Positions 24,970 to 34,028 are shown, numbered from the stretch's first letter. The stretch: 60,914 nucleotides of DNA from AM-0621 sp964386705 (GCA_964386705.1 CAYLTY010000020.1:1-60914), one strand, 5' to 3'. The notes: generated by a model from the sequence alone, not told the origin. Translations and numbers: made by a program.

Positions 24970-25128
24970 TTAGCTGGACTTCTTCGCGCCCGTGCGTGCC
25001 TTGGGAGACTTCGCACCCTTCTTGGCGGGGGCCGCAGCCTTAGCCTTGGTGGCTGGCTTAGCTGTCGTCTTGCTTGTAGCGGCCTTCTCAGACTTCGCAG
25101 CGGTCTTACCTGTCGACTTTGTTGCCAT
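24970..25128 (-). CDS. Histone-H1-like Lys/Ala-rich basic peptide
   Basis: 52 residues from ATG 25128 (MATKSTGKTAAKSEK), with AGGAG ten bases upstream. A longer frame exists but its first 30 residues are unlike the rest. The composition is dominated by Lys, Ala, Thr and Ser, with repeated KAA and PAKK patterns (AKAAAPAKKGAKSPKA), as in the C-terminal tails of histone H1 and bacterial HC1/AlgP-like nucleoid proteins. No globular domain is present. It is expected to bind DNA non-specifically and contribute to the condensed planctomycete nucleoid. Its small size means that it could also be a disordered RNA-binding peptide. Confidence 0.8.
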   Translation of the reverse strand: MATKSTGKTAAKSEKAATSKTTAKPATKAKAAAPAKKGAKSPKARTGAKKSS

Positions 25129-25225
25129 AATCCGTTGGCTCCTGTGAAACCAGTGGGGTACCTCTCCTGTGGAAGAAGACGAACGAACTCGGCACCCGTA
25201 AAGCAATTCGTTCGTCAATTCGAAT

Positions 25226-25244
25226 GTTCGATCAACGATCGAAC
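25226..25244. promoter_or_regulatory. Palindrome, possible operator
   Basis: A perfect 8-base inverted repeat GTTCGATC / GATCGAAC with a 3-base spacer, about 100 bases upstream of the histone-like gene. A weaker GGTCAC/GTGACC repeat lies at 25259-25276. The whole 478-base gap 25129-25606 is AT-rich and has no convincing coding frame; it likely contains divergent promoters for the histone-like gene and the aminotransferase gene. Confidence 0.3.
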
Positions 25245-25606
25245 TAATCGCCAGACGTGGTCACGTGTCAGTGACCGGAGAACTCAGGAGCCAATCATCG
25301 GTGAAAACTATTACGTCATGTGTGTGATTTGACTTTTAGCCTACTTGCGAAAAATCAGTCAATCACAACTTCTGATGAAATCACATTTTGTCGAGATTGG
25401 TTCGGTCCTAAGTTCTCATAAAGTTTCGTCAGCGACTCGACGTAACTTGAGAAGAACCTCCGCGCAATCGTCAAAATCCCCCCAGACCGTCGCGGCTTCG
25501 CCCCATCTCTTGACGCTGCAATTAGCCACTTCAACAATCCTGACCCGTTTGGTTTCCACGAGACCCGCCGTGGTCTCTACCACGCTGATTTTGAGAGAAT
25601 CTCGCT

Positions 25607-26812
25607 ATGTTTGAGCACATTCAGGCCGCCCCACCCGATGCCATCCTGGGCCTTTCCGAAGCCTTTAATAAGGACTCGAACCCGAAGAAGGTCAACCTGA
25701 GTGTCGGTGTCTTCAAAGATGAATCCGGTAAGACGCCCATCCCTGAAGTGGTGAAAGAAGCCGAGCGCCGGTTGCTCGAACGCGAGAAGAGTAAGAGTTA
25801 TCTGCCGATTGATGGACTCGCCGAATTTTGTCAGTTCACCGAGCAATTGTTGTTCGGCGGACAACATGAAGCGGTCACCGGCAAGCGCACGCACACGGCT
25901 CAGACGCCGGGTGGCACTGGAGCTCTGCGAGTCGCCGCGGACTTCATTCATTCGCACATGCCGAATGCAACCGTCTGGGTCAGCGCGCCGACATGGCCCA
26001 ATCATCCGAAGATCTTTCAGTCGGCCGGGCTGAAGACGAAAGAGTACGCCTATTTCGACGCCGCTTCGCATGGAGTCGACATCAAGGGCCTGCTGGCTTC
26101 CATCAATCAGATTCCGGCTGGCGATGTCATCTGTCTGCATGCGTGCTGTCACAACCCGACCGGTGCCGACCCGACCGCCGAGCAGTGGAAGCAGATTGCG
26201 GACGCAGTCTACGCACGAGGCATCCTGCCGCTGCTGGACTTCGCTTACCTTGGCTTCGGCGATGGCTTGCAGCCCGACGGAGTGGCCTTGCGAGAACTCG
26301 CTCGGCCTGGCGTTGAGATGCTGGTTGCGTCGTCGTACTCCAAGAATTTTGGACTCTATAACGAGCGAGTCGGCGCACTGACCGTCGTCACCAAGTCGGC
26401 CGAAGCCGCGATGAAAGTGGCCAGCCAGGTGAAGTCCACCATCCGCACGAACTACTCGAACCCGCCGTCTCACGGCGGCGCGATCGTGCGTGAAATCCTC
26501 GCTGACGCCGCTCTGCGGACTCAGTGGGAGAACGAACTGGCCGGCATGCGCAACCGCATCAACGGCATGCGCAAGCTGTTCACCGAGACGATGGCCAAGA
26601 AGCTGCCTTCTCGCGACTTCAAGTTCATCGAGAAGCAACGCGGCATGTTCTCCTACACCGGTCTGACGGCTCAGCAGGTGGATCTGTTGAAGGAGAAGTT
26701 CGGCATCTACGCCGTACGCGACGGCCGCATCAACGTCGCCGGGATCACGACGTCCAATTGTGAACCCCTCTGCGACGCCATTGCCGCCGTCATCAAAGAA
26801 ACCGGCGGCTGA
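25607..26812 (+). CDS. Aspartate / aromatic amino acid aminotransferase (class I, AspC/TyrB type)
   Basis: 401 residues from ATG 25607. It follows the AspC type closely: the N-terminus PPDAILGLSEAF, NLSVGVFKDESGKTP, the cofactor-binding HACCHNPTGADPT, LDFAYLGFGDG and the PLP lysine in SSYSKNFGLYNER (Lys246, the same number as in E. coli AspC). The C-terminal RGMFSYTGL and RINVAGI supply the substrate-carboxylate Arg region. It is a cytoplasmic PLP enzyme interconverting aspartate and oxaloacetate with glutamate, possibly accepting aromatic amino acids. The gene stands alone, with long untranslated gaps on either side. Confidence 0.95.
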   Translation: MFEHIQAAPPDAILGLSEAFNKDSNPKKVNLSVGVFKDESGKTPIPEVVKEAERRLLEREKSKSYLPIDGLAEFCQFTEQLLFGGQHEAVTGKRTHTAQTPGGTGALRVAADFIHSHMPNATVWVSAPTWPNHPKIFQSAGLKTKEYAYFDAASHGVDIKGLLASINQIPAGDVICLHACCHNPTGADPTAEQWKQIADAVYARGILPLLDFAYLGFGDGLQPDGVALRELARPGVEMLVASSYSKNFGLYNERVGALTVVTKSAEAAMKVASQVKSTIRTNYSNPPSHGGAIVREILADAALRTQWENELAGMRNRINGMRKLFTETMAKKLPSRDFKFIEKQRGMFSYTGLTAQQVDLLKEKFGIYAVRDGRINVAGITTSNCEPLCDAIAAVIKETGG

Positions 26813-27252
26813 GAGTTGGGGCATTGATGGGTCGCAGCAGGCACATTTGTTCCCAGAGCGTGGTGATTAGCAGGTCGTCACGCTCTGGACGTTTCTCTGG
26901 ACATTTAGAACCGGTCCACAGGCCGGAGCGTTCAGACGACGTCCCTTTTTGTGGAGACCGGCGGTGTCCCGGCCCCTTGGGAGCCGAGCTGTGGGATATT
27001 GACGGTGGAACGATCTTTCACAAATCAAACGGCGGCGATGAGTTGAATCGACCGCGATGTCGCCAGACTGGCCCGGTCAACCTTGCAAAAGGCGGCCGAG
27101 TTCTCTTTGCTATGTGTCTTTCCGATAACGTTCCCGCCTGAAAATTCCGGCTGGTTGGGTGCTTTTGTCGTCTCTGGATGGCACTCACCAGCTGCTTCTG
27201 GGCTGATCGCAACCGCGATGGCCCGCCTTTTCCTCGGATAGCACTTCGAGTC
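26813..27252. other. Intergenic region with one hairpin
   Basis: About 440 bases. A 10-base-pair inverted repeat CCAGAGCGTG (26853-26862) / CACGCTCTGG (26879-26888) sits soon after the aminotransferase stop without a T-run, possibly a terminator or mRNA end structure. Open frames in the rest have no gene-like start or composition. Confidence 0.45.
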
Positions 27253-28551
27253 ATGAGCACATCTAACAGCTCGCGCCGTCGCGTGGTCATCACCGGTGTT
27301 GGGATCATCAGCCCAGTTGGTATCGGCGTTGATGCCTTCTGGAATTCGATCGCGGCGCAGAAGAGTGGCCTCTCCACGATTGAACGCCTGAGCGCCACCG
27401 CCGTGCCCGGCAACGTCGCTGGCGAGGTTAAGGACTTCACCGAAGAATCGGCCAAGAAGGTCTACCTCAAAGAGCAGCGGAAGAGCATCCGCATCATGTG
27501 CCGCGAGATTCAAATCGGGGCGGCGTCAGCGAATCTCGCAGTCGCCAATGCCGGTTTGGATCTGCCCGCGCTCGATCATGACCGTCTGGGCATCGAGTTC
27601 GGTGCGAATCAGATGCTGTCACCCCCGTCCACGCTGCAGGATCCCTGCTTCGCGGCGGCTCCGAATGGCCCCTTCGACTTCAACGAATGGGGCCCGCATG
27701 GCCTCTTCACAATGGAGCCGCTCTGGCTGTTGAAATATCTGCCGAACATGCCTGCGTGTCACATTGGAATTCATCTCGACGCACGCGGACCGAACAACTC
27801 GTTGACTATGGCCGAGGCCTCCGGCAACACCACGCTGGGTGAAGCGCTACGAATCATCGAGCGTGACCGCGCGGACATCATGCTGGCGGGAACCTGTGGC
27901 GTGCGCATTCATGCCGTGAAGTGCCTGCACGCAGCTCTGTGGGATAAGTTGGCTGATTTCCCGGGCGAAGACCCGGCAACCTGGAGCCGCCCGTTTGATG
28001 CGAGTCGTCGCGGCGAAGTCGTCGGTGAAGGTGCCTGCAGCTTCATCCTTGAGGAAGAGAACTTCGCCAAGGCCCGCGGAGCCAACATCATCGGACGCCT
28101 GCTCGGTGCCGGTTCTTCTTGTGCAATCAGCCGGAATGGTACGCCCAACTTCGAAGTCGCAGTGACCAACGCCGTGACGAAAGCGTTGCTGCAAGCTGAA
28201 GTCAGCGCGAAGGACATCGGCCACATCAACGCTCATGGCTTGAGCCACCCGACGGTCGACATCGCCGAAGCCAATGCCATCCGCAAGCTGTTCGGCGACG
28301 ACATCCCGGTGACAGCTCCCAAGAGCTTCCTTGGAAACTCGGGAGCGGCCTGTGGCACGCTGGAATTGGCCGCCTCGCTGCTGGCCCTGAATCACGGAGT
28401 GGTCCCGGCGACGTTGAACTACAAGACGCTTGATCCGGCGTGTCCGTTGAACGTCGTGCACGGCCAGGCGCTGCCGGTCACCAACAAACTGGTGGTGAGC
28501 ATCAATATCACCAACAACGGTCAGGCTGCGGCAGTTGTCGCAGCGGTGTAG
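27253..28551 (+). CDS. Ketosynthase-fold protein with degenerate active site (Cys to Glu, His to Asn)
   Basis: 432 residues from ATG 27253 (MSTSNSSRRRVVITGVGIISPVGIG), clearly a FabF-type beta-ketoacyl-ACP synthase by overall sequence. However, the nucleophile position, in the motif after GPN, reads MAEASGNTTLG: the catalytic Cys is Glu188 (GAG 27814-27816). The first histidine (NAHG, His328) is kept at the canonical 140-residue spacing and the Lys is kept (Lys357), but the second histidine (FabF GH) is Asn362 (PKSFLGNSGAACG). It therefore should not condense acyl chains. Analogous losses occur in chain-length factors (Cys to Gln) and decarboxylating KSQ domains. A partner ketosynthase is not adjacent. 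A role as a heterodimer subunit, decarboxylase or scaffold is inference. Confidence 0.88.
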   Translation: MSTSNSSRRRVVITGVGIISPVGIGVDAFWNSIAAQKSGLSTIERLSATAVPGNVAGEVKDFTEESAKKVYLKEQRKSIRIMCREIQIGAASANLAVANAGLDLPALDHDRLGIEFGANQMLSPPSTLQDPCFAAAPNGPFDFNEWGPHGLFTMEPLWLLKYLPNMPACHIGIHLDARGPNNSLTMAEASGNTTLGEALRIIERDRADIMLAGTCGVRIHAVKCLHAALWDKLADFPGEDPATWSRPFDASRRGEVVGEGACSFILEEENFAKARGANIIGRLLGAGSSCAISRNGTPNFEVAVTNAVTKALLQAEVSAKDIGHINAHGLSHPTVDIAEANAIRKLFGDDIPVTAPKSFLGNSGAACGTLELAASLLALNHGVVPATLNYKTLDPACPLNVVHGQALPVTNKLVVSINITNNGQAAAVVAAV

Positions 28552-28941
28552 TCTCGCAACCGGGCGAACTTTGAAATCCACCAGGTCGGCTTAGTGGCTC
28601 TCGGTTCCTCTGCGTTTTTCTTCCGGCGCAATCCGCATAACCGGCCCGCGAACTCGGTGTCTTCGGGACAATCGGCGCCTTGGCTTCAGGAATTAGTTCA
28701 GTCACCACCCTCGCGCTCGCCGGGACCTTGGTCGAGTTGAATTCGCCGCGGCGGGATTCCATCTCCTCAGGCTGGATTCGGACCGATCCTTGGAAGGCAT
28801 CTCACCACTGCGCATGACGTGCGTGCCGAGGCCCCGTTGCGACGGTTCTGGCATGGCAGGCAGCCAACACGAGCCCCGCCGTCTTCCTGCGTTCATCGAC
28901 GAGATCGTTGCCTAAAGATTCAGCGCCTGAGGTTTCAGCAC
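28552..28941. other. Intergenic stretch with no recognised gene
   Basis: About 390 bases between the degenerate ketosynthase gene and a small unknown gene. I see no repeat, hairpin or plausible gene in it; the downstream frame is open through part of it but lacks a matching start until 28942. Confidence 0.4.
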
Positions 28942-29259
28942 ATGACGAGCTTCAAGACTCAACCCGTGGACTTCATCGCCGAACTGCGCCTGCGTCAGTG
29001 GGCTCGCAACAACTACATCCCCGCGATGGTGCGGCAAGATTCAGACTGGCATCCGATCGTGCTCGACGAAATGCGCCGCAAAGACGCGGACCTAGAGGCT
29101 CAAGAACTGATGATGAGCCAGCAATCCGGCATGGTTGTACCGTTGATGCCGGAAATGCCCGACAACACCCGTCTGGATGCCGCCCATCAAGCGATCCCGG
29201 CGCCACAGTTTCTGTCGAACCCGGCTGCTGCCCAAATGCCGATTCCATACTACGTGTAG
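28942..29259 (+). CDS. Conserved-looking small protein of unknown function
   Basis: 105 residues from ATG 28942, nine bases after TGAGG. The first half is compact and charged (FIAELRLRQWARNNYIP, HPIVLDEMRRKDAD). The second half is proline- and methionine-rich (VVPLMPEMPDN, PIPYYV at the C-terminus) and probably disordered. There is no signal peptide, membrane helix or cysteine cluster. I do not recognise the family. It is soluble and probably cytoplasmic. A palindromic repeat lies between it and the convergent DUF1501 gene. Confidence 0.7.
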   Translation: MTSFKTQPVDFIAELRLRQWARNNYIPAMVRQDSDWHPIVLDEMRRKDADLEAQELMMSQQSGMVVPLMPEMPDNTRLDAAHQAIPAPQFLSNPAAAQMPIPYYV

Positions 29260-29292
29260 AGTTCCAGTGAACCGCTGGAACCAGAACGGCAA

Positions 29293-29320
29293 GTAGGCCG
29301 GACAGGCTTGTCCGACCTAC
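29293..29320. repeat. Extragenic palindrome (GTAGG...CCTAC type)
   Basis: An imperfect 12-base inverted repeat, GTAGGCCGGACA / TGTCCGACCTAC, with a 4-base loop, between two convergent genes. Its core GGACA/TGTCC recurs at 41158 and is suggestive of a dispersed extragenic palindrome family. It may also terminate transcription from both sides. Confidence 0.65.
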
Positions 29321-29350
29321 AAAACTGCCATCCCGTCTCTGGCAAAGGTC

Positions 29351-30757
29351 TCAAACCATCTGCAGCGGGAACGGGTTGCCCTTCGTCAGTTGGAACGGGC
29401 GATTCTGGTGATCGTGCAGTTCCATGTGCGGGTCGATGCCCAGCATGTGATAGATCGTGGCCACGAAATCGGCCGGGCCAACTGGGTTCTCGGCGGGATA
29501 CGCGCCGATCTTGTCCGTCGAGCCGTAGACCTGACCGCCCTGAATTCCAGCGCCGGCGAAGAGCACGTTGTAGACCTCAGGCCAGTGCTCACGACCGCCG
29601 TTCTTCAAGGTGATCTTGGGTGAGCGACCAAACTCGGACGCCACGATCACCAGCGTCTCGGCCAGCTCACCGGTTTGGGCGAGATCCGTCATCAGCGCAT
29701 AGAACGCTTTGTCATACGCCGGGATCAGTTCTTCCTTCAGCGCCGTGAAGTTGTTCCAGTGAGTGTCCCAGGCGAAACCGTTCTTGCCTTGAGTACGCTG
29801 CCAGTTGCACTGCACGAGCCGAGTTCCAGCCTGCAGCAGACGTCGTCCCAGCAGCACGGACTGGCCGAACAGGTTTCGTCCATATCGCTCGCGAGTCGCG
29901 GTATCGATACCTGAGAGATCCACTGCGCGGCGGACGGCTTCCGAGCCAACCACGTCCAGCGCCTTGATCTGGTTCTCTTTGAGCGACTGTGCCAACGAAC
30001 CGTCGCGCAGATACTCGACCTGCTGATTGAGCTGGTCGGTCAGTCCGATCCGGCGTTTGATGACACTCGGATCTTCGTTAGGTACCAGCGGCAGATGCTC
30101 CAGCTTGAAGCCGTCTTCGTTCGGATTGCCACCCGTCAGCATGGGGTCGTACTTCGGCCCCAGCATGCCAGCGAACTGACCAGCTCGACGCCCGCCAGCC
30201 ACGTCCATGCGATGCGGGACAATGATGAACGGGAACATCGGCCCCTTGCCGGGAGCGACCTTCGCCATGCACGAGCCGAGGTGCGGCATGTCCTGACGGG
30301 TCATCGAGTTCACATCGGGCACGGAACCCGGATACATCGCCCCGGTAAACATCCAGTAGGAACCGCGGCCGTGATCGTTGTGCGTGTGATTCATGGACCG
30401 GATCAGAGCCATCTGATCCATCAGTTTGGCCGACAGCGGGCAATGCTCACCAAAGCGGATCGACGGCACCGAAGTAGCGATCGTGTCGAACTCGCCGCGA
30501 ATCTCGACGGGCGCATCCGGCTTCGGATCGAACATGTCGTGCTGTGGATGTCCGCCGGACAAATACAGCAGAATGCAGCGTTTCGCCCGCCCAAACCCGG
30601 CACCGTGCGAGCCGCCCTTCGCCGTTTCCGCCGTAGCTGCCCGAGCCAGAAGATCGCTCAGCGCGACGCCGCTCATCGACAAACCGCCGACCCGAATCAT
30701 CTCGCGTCGAGTCAGGCCATTCGCCCCCGGAAACTGCGGTCCAAACAGGCTCAGCAT
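29351..30757 (-). CDS. DUF1501 protein, Tat-exported (third copy)
   Basis: 468 residues from ATG 30757. The leader NGLTRREMIRVGGLSMSGVA contains the twin arginine. DUF1501 blocks in order are CILLYLSGGHPQHDMFDPKP, HTHNDHGRGSYWMFTG, FGQSVLLGRRLLQAGTRLV, WDTHWNNFTALKEELIPAYD, IVASEFGRSPKI, REHWPEVYNVLFAGAG and the C-terminal TIYHMLGIDPHMELHDHQNR. It is the common subgroup normally paired with a DUF1549/DUF1553 gene, yet no such gene is next to it. An outlying copy like this may act with partners elsewhere. Location is expected to be periplasmic. Confidence 0.93.
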   Translation of the reverse strand: MLSLFGPQFPGANGLTRREMIRVGGLSMSGVALSDLLARAATAETAKGGSHGAGFGRAKRCILLYLSGGHPQHDMFDPKPDAPVEIRGEFDTIATSVPSIRFGEHCPLSAKLMDQMALIRSMNHTHNDHGRGSYWMFTGAMYPGSVPDVNSMTRQDMPHLGSCMAKVAPGKGPMFPFIIVPHRMDVAGGRRAGQFAGMLGPKYDPMLTGGNPNEDGFKLEHLPLVPNEDPSVIKRRIGLTDQLNQQVEYLRDGSLAQSLKENQIKALDVVGSEAVRRAVDLSGIDTATRERYGRNLFGQSVLLGRRLLQAGTRLVQCNWQRTQGKNGFAWDTHWNNFTALKEELIPAYDKAFYALMTDLAQTGELAETLVIVASEFGRSPKITLKNGGREHWPEVYNVLFAGAGIQGGQVYGSTDKIGAYPAENPVGPADFVATIYHMLGIDPHMELHDHQNRPFQLTKGNPFPLQMV

Positions 30758-30981
30758 GCTGCATCTCCGTCGCTCGACAGCACCGGTCGAGCGTGAAGTT
30801 TGATCCGAAACTCAGCCGAAAGAACATCACCCATCGAAATCTACCGATGGACCATTCACTCTACCTTGATCGGCCGCGGACCACAAACCCGGTTAAGTCG
30901 TTTGAATTGCGAACGCCAGAAGGTGGCTCAAGGCCTCTGACCTACCCCGCAGGATTCACCCGCAGCCGCAGGCAGTTGTGG

Positions 30982-31350
30982 CTAGCCTCGCATTCCCAAC
31001 GCCCCGGCGATGAACGACCTGAGAGACAGGGCGGCCGCGACGGCTAAAAAGACGACAGGGACATGCACCCAGCTCAGGCTTTCGGAGTCCTGGCTGGAGC
31101 AGGAGTACATGAGCGCGAGTAATGTGGCCCCGATGATGCCGGCGGTGCGAAAGTAGGTGGTGTACTTGGCGGTGATCGGCTTGCACGAGAGGTCACTGAC
31201 CATGTCCAGGAGGTCGTCTGAAAAGAAGACGGCGAATACGCAAAGGGGCAGTGGTCCTCGAAACACGGTGCAAGTGACCAAGCAGAAAGCGCAAACCGCG
31301 TACTGCGATCTCTTGTCGCGCAGGTGGAGTGGTCTTCGATCGTAGTACAT
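30982..31350 (-). CDS. Small membrane protein of unknown function
   Basis: 122 residues from ATG 31350, with a purine-rich GGAAGGGG upstream. It has three hydrophobic segments (about residues 18-42, 68-84 and 95-115) separated by short polar loops. The N-terminus MYYDRRPLHLRDKRSQ is strongly basic and should stay in the cytoplasm. Four cysteines lie in or near the membrane segments. I do not recognise a family. The upstream 224-base gap toward the DUF1501 gene shows no gene. Confidence 0.5.
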   Translation of the reverse strand: MYYDRRPLHLRDKRSQYAVCAFCLVTCTVFRGPLPLCVFAVFFSDDLLDMVSDLSCKPITAKYTTYFRTAGIIGATLLALMYSCSSQDSESLSWVHVPVVFLAVAAALSLRSFIAGALGMRG

Positions 31351-31538
31351 GAACCGCCCCTTCCATCACGCGATCATCAACTATTCCCCGCGGCTGGTTG
31401 TCGCATTCTGACTGCGGGAACGTGCGATCTTCCATCCGGATCATCCGGATCGCTCGCCCCCGCGACCACAGACCAATCCCGGTGCAAGCAGCTCAAGGGT
31501 GCAAGTCGTCCAAGCCTCCTGCGATCTCGGTCTGTTTG

Positions 31539-33179
31539 CTAACGACGTTCAAGAATAAAGCATCGACTGTCTCCGAGGCCGCAAGCAATCGTGTTGCCCG
31601 ACTCAGAAATCTGCACCGACGAGACTGGCGCATCGGCGTCAAACTTCACGAGAGAAACCTGTTCTCCGTCTTCGTTCAGGGTTGTGATTTCATTCTTTAT
31701 CCATCCAATAATCACTTGCCCTGAATTCGAGACCGCAAGCGAAGCAGGCGGATACGTGATGAGAAATACCTCGCGAACCCGCAATGTCTTGGATGGGACG
31801 TGATAAACCCGAACCTCGCAGTACTCAGCAAACGAATTGCACAGTGCGAGTAACTGTCGATCGTTTGACAGTGCGAGCAGCCAGCCTTGCGCAAAGAAAA
31901 TCTCATCCATCTCGATGAATGACGCTGATTCGGAGTCTGCTACGACATCGCGAATGATCACACCTGATTCATTTAGCTCTGCATACTTCAGTGAACCGCA
32001 GCGCCAATAAAATACGGAACTGTCCCGGCGCGACACGTTCGAGTAGAGAGGCTGTGAAGCAACGGGCGCGACGAAAGACAGTCGCTCGAAACTAACGACG
32101 TCCTTTCCATAGCCCACAATCACGGTGTTCGAGGGGCCAAACTCTAGAAAGCAGATCAGTGCACCAGCGCGGAGAACGTGCTCAAGGATGAGTTCTCCCT
32201 TTGCGTTCCAGATTCTCAACAGGCCATCCCATCCTCCAGCGGCAAGCAATTTCAGTTCTTCATTCCAAGCGACAGCATCAACTCCAGCGGGGCAGGTCAT
32301 CGGATCAAAATTCTTAGGTCGAGCATCCAGGCTCCAACTTCGGACTGTTCGGTCCCTGCTGGCCGAAATTACCCAGCCTTGCTCTGTTGCAGCGAGATGA
32401 TTGATCCAGTCCGAATGAACTTTGAGCCGGGACGACCTTTTCGGAGACGCATCGTTATGCAACGTGACCACACCAGATTCATCGCCGATGAGCAGCATCT
32501 TACGGTCGCGCAGGTAGCACAAGCTCGTCACTGGGGACCGTGCTTTGTAAACGACAGCTTTCGCGTCAGTTTGATAGTTCCATAAGAACACCTTAGTGCC
32601 CTCAGCGAAGTAAACCTCGCCATCGGCTTTTGCTGGACAGCCCGTCAGGCGAGCGTCGGAGCTTAGTTCCATTTCACGGACACGCTTCCAACGCCCTGAG
32701 CCCTTCTTCCAAATGTGGATGTATCGACCGCCCCATCCGAAAATAGTCTGGTGATCGAGAAATGCCGCATCCCAAGCACTAAAGCTCTTCAGTTTCGACG
32801 CGGAAAACACTTGGTTGTTGATTGAGAAAACGGTCCCGAAATCATCTTGGCTAGAGCGTGTCAGTAAATGATTGCCAATCAGGCACAGGAAATTGGTATC
32901 TAACTCTTTGACTGTGGCAACAGTAAGATCATCGGCGTTCAGAATGACACACTTAGAGACGCTAGCCAGAGCAATATACTGCTCGCTAACTGCGACGGCA
33001 TGACAGCGTTGTGACCAAATTCTCTGACAGGTCTCAGAGATCACGTCCTTCAACCAAGCACCGCTTCGGTCCCCTATGATAAATTGACCGGGGACTTTCG
33101 TGGCAGCAATGGACTCCACGAAATCTGTGTGTTCGCGTTGCCCCAGTTCGATCATCTTCCATAGCTTGCGGCGTGCCAT
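31539..33179 (-). CDS. WD40-like beta-propeller protein
   Basis: 546 residues from ATG 33179, preceded by AAGAGGG. It consists of about ten beta-propeller-like repeats. The clearest WD40-type units are in the middle: SASRDRTVRSWSLDARP, VDAVAWNEELKLLAAGGWDG and LLRIWNAKGELILEH. The last is VSSVQISESGNTIACGLG. Other blades are degenerate (LLIGDESGVVTLHND). There is no signal peptide or transmembrane segment, so it is probably cytoplasmic, unlike most planctomycete WD40 proteins fused to kinases. Base composition looks visibly more AT-rich than the neighbouring genes, compatible with transfer. Such proteins usually scaffold other proteins; no partner is adjacent. Confidence 0.75.
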   Translation of the reverse strand: MARRKLWKMIELGQREHTDFVESIAATKVPGQFIIGDRSGAWLKDVISETCQRIWSQRCHAVAVSEQYIALASVSKCVILNADDLTVATVKELDTNFLCLIGNHLLTRSSQDDFGTVFSINNQVFSASKLKSFSAWDAAFLDHQTIFGWGGRYIHIWKKGSGRWKRVREMELSSDARLTGCPAKADGEVYFAEGTKVFLWNYQTDAKAVVYKARSPVTSLCYLRDRKMLLIGDESGVVTLHNDASPKRSSRLKVHSDWINHLAATEQGWVISASRDRTVRSWSLDARPKNFDPMTCPAGVDAVAWNEELKLLAAGGWDGLLRIWNAKGELILEHVLRAGALICFLEFGPSNTVIVGYGKDVVSFERLSFVAPVASQPLYSNVSRRDSSVFYWRCGSLKYAELNESGVIIRDVVADSESASFIEMDEIFFAQGWLLALSNDRQLLALCNSFAEYCEVRVYHVPSKTLRVREVFLITYPPASLAVSNSGQVIIGWIKNEITTLNEDGEQVSLVKFDADAPVSSVQISESGNTIACGLGDSRCFILERR

Positions 33180-33313
33180 TCATACCCTCTTGCAGAGATG
33201 GCCGCTGTGTGCCTTGGTTGTTCTGTTGCTTAACTTTGCAATTCTTTCCGCTGCGACATTCTGACTTGGAACGGCGGTATTGACTCTGCAGAAACAACGG
33301 GCTGCTGGCAGTA

Positions 33314-33961
33314 CTACACCAGTCGCTCGCGAAGCGCAGTGGCGACGGCGCCGGCGCGGTTGTTGACGTGGAGTTTCTGGTAGATGTTGCGCAGGTGGGA
33401 GTCGACTGTATGCTGGCTGAGGTCCAGTCGCGCGGCGATTTCTTTCTTGGTGAGGCCATTCACCACGTGGCGCAGCACATCGAGCTCGCGTTCAGTCAGG
33501 CCTTGGTCGCCTTGCTTGGGCTTCTGGCCTGAGAACAGATCGAGCACTTTGCGAGCAATCTCGGGATTCATCGACGCGCCGCCGCGTGAGACTTCGCGGA
33601 TGGCTTCGCTGATGCGCTCCATCGGAGACGTCTTGAGCAGGTAACCATCGGCACCGGCGCACACAGCGCGGAAGACCCGGTCGTGGTCGTCGAAGACCGT
33701 CAGGATGACAATCTTCACGGCGGGTGCGGCGGCTCGAATGCGCGGCAGGCCGGCGATGCCATCAATCCCCGGCAGGCCAATGTCCAGCAGAATGATGCTG
33801 GGCGGCGTGTGCCCAGCGATATACGCCAGAGCCGGTTCAACGGCGCCGAAGTCGGCGTCGCAGTACAAGCCGGGCATCGCATTGATCGCCGTAGCCAGCG
33901 TCTTGCGCAGGCGTTCGTTGTCTTCAATCAACCAGACTCGAACCGCAGATGAGTCGATCAT
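33314..33961 (-). CDS. NarL/FixJ-type response regulator
   Basis: 215 residues. The receiver domain (about 1-125) has the acidic pocket LIEDNE, phosphoacceptor Asp60 in ILLDIGLPG, Thr88 in ILTVF and Lys110 in GYLLKTS. The output is a LuxR-type helix-turn-helix (about 150-210): LTERELDVLRHVVNGL, KKEIAARLDLSQHTVDSHL. It is a DNA-binding transcription factor activated by phosphorylation and dimerisation. It lies 67 bases downstream of the sensor-kinase gene on the same strand, so the two form a cognate operon. The target genes cannot be read from the window. Confidence 0.95.
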   Translation of the reverse strand: MIDSSAVRVWLIEDNERLRKTLATAINAMPGLYCDADFGAVEPALAYIAGHTPPSIILLDIGLPGIDGIAGLPRIRAAAPAVKIVILTVFDDHDRVFRAVCAGADGYLLKTSPMERISEAIREVSRGGASMNPEIARKVLDLFSGQKPKQGDQGLTERELDVLRHVVNGLTKKEIAARLDLSQHTVDSHLRNIYQKLHVNNRAGAVATALRERLV

Positions 33962-34028
33962 TTCCAGGTTTCTTTGCTGATGTCTGTATGAATCGTGCAG
34001 ACTGACTTCTGCCGTAATTACCTTCGCT

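Noticed and set aside
25345..25614. Open frame of 89 residues before the aminotransferase gene
   Set aside because: Overlaps the start of the aminotransferase gene in another frame, with Ser/Thr/Arg-rich composition; more likely leader sequence.
26824..27141. Open frame of 105 residues downstream of the aminotransferase gene
   Set aside because: Starts inside the hairpin region without a ribosome binding site and has an Arg/Ser/Cys-rich, non-protein-like composition.
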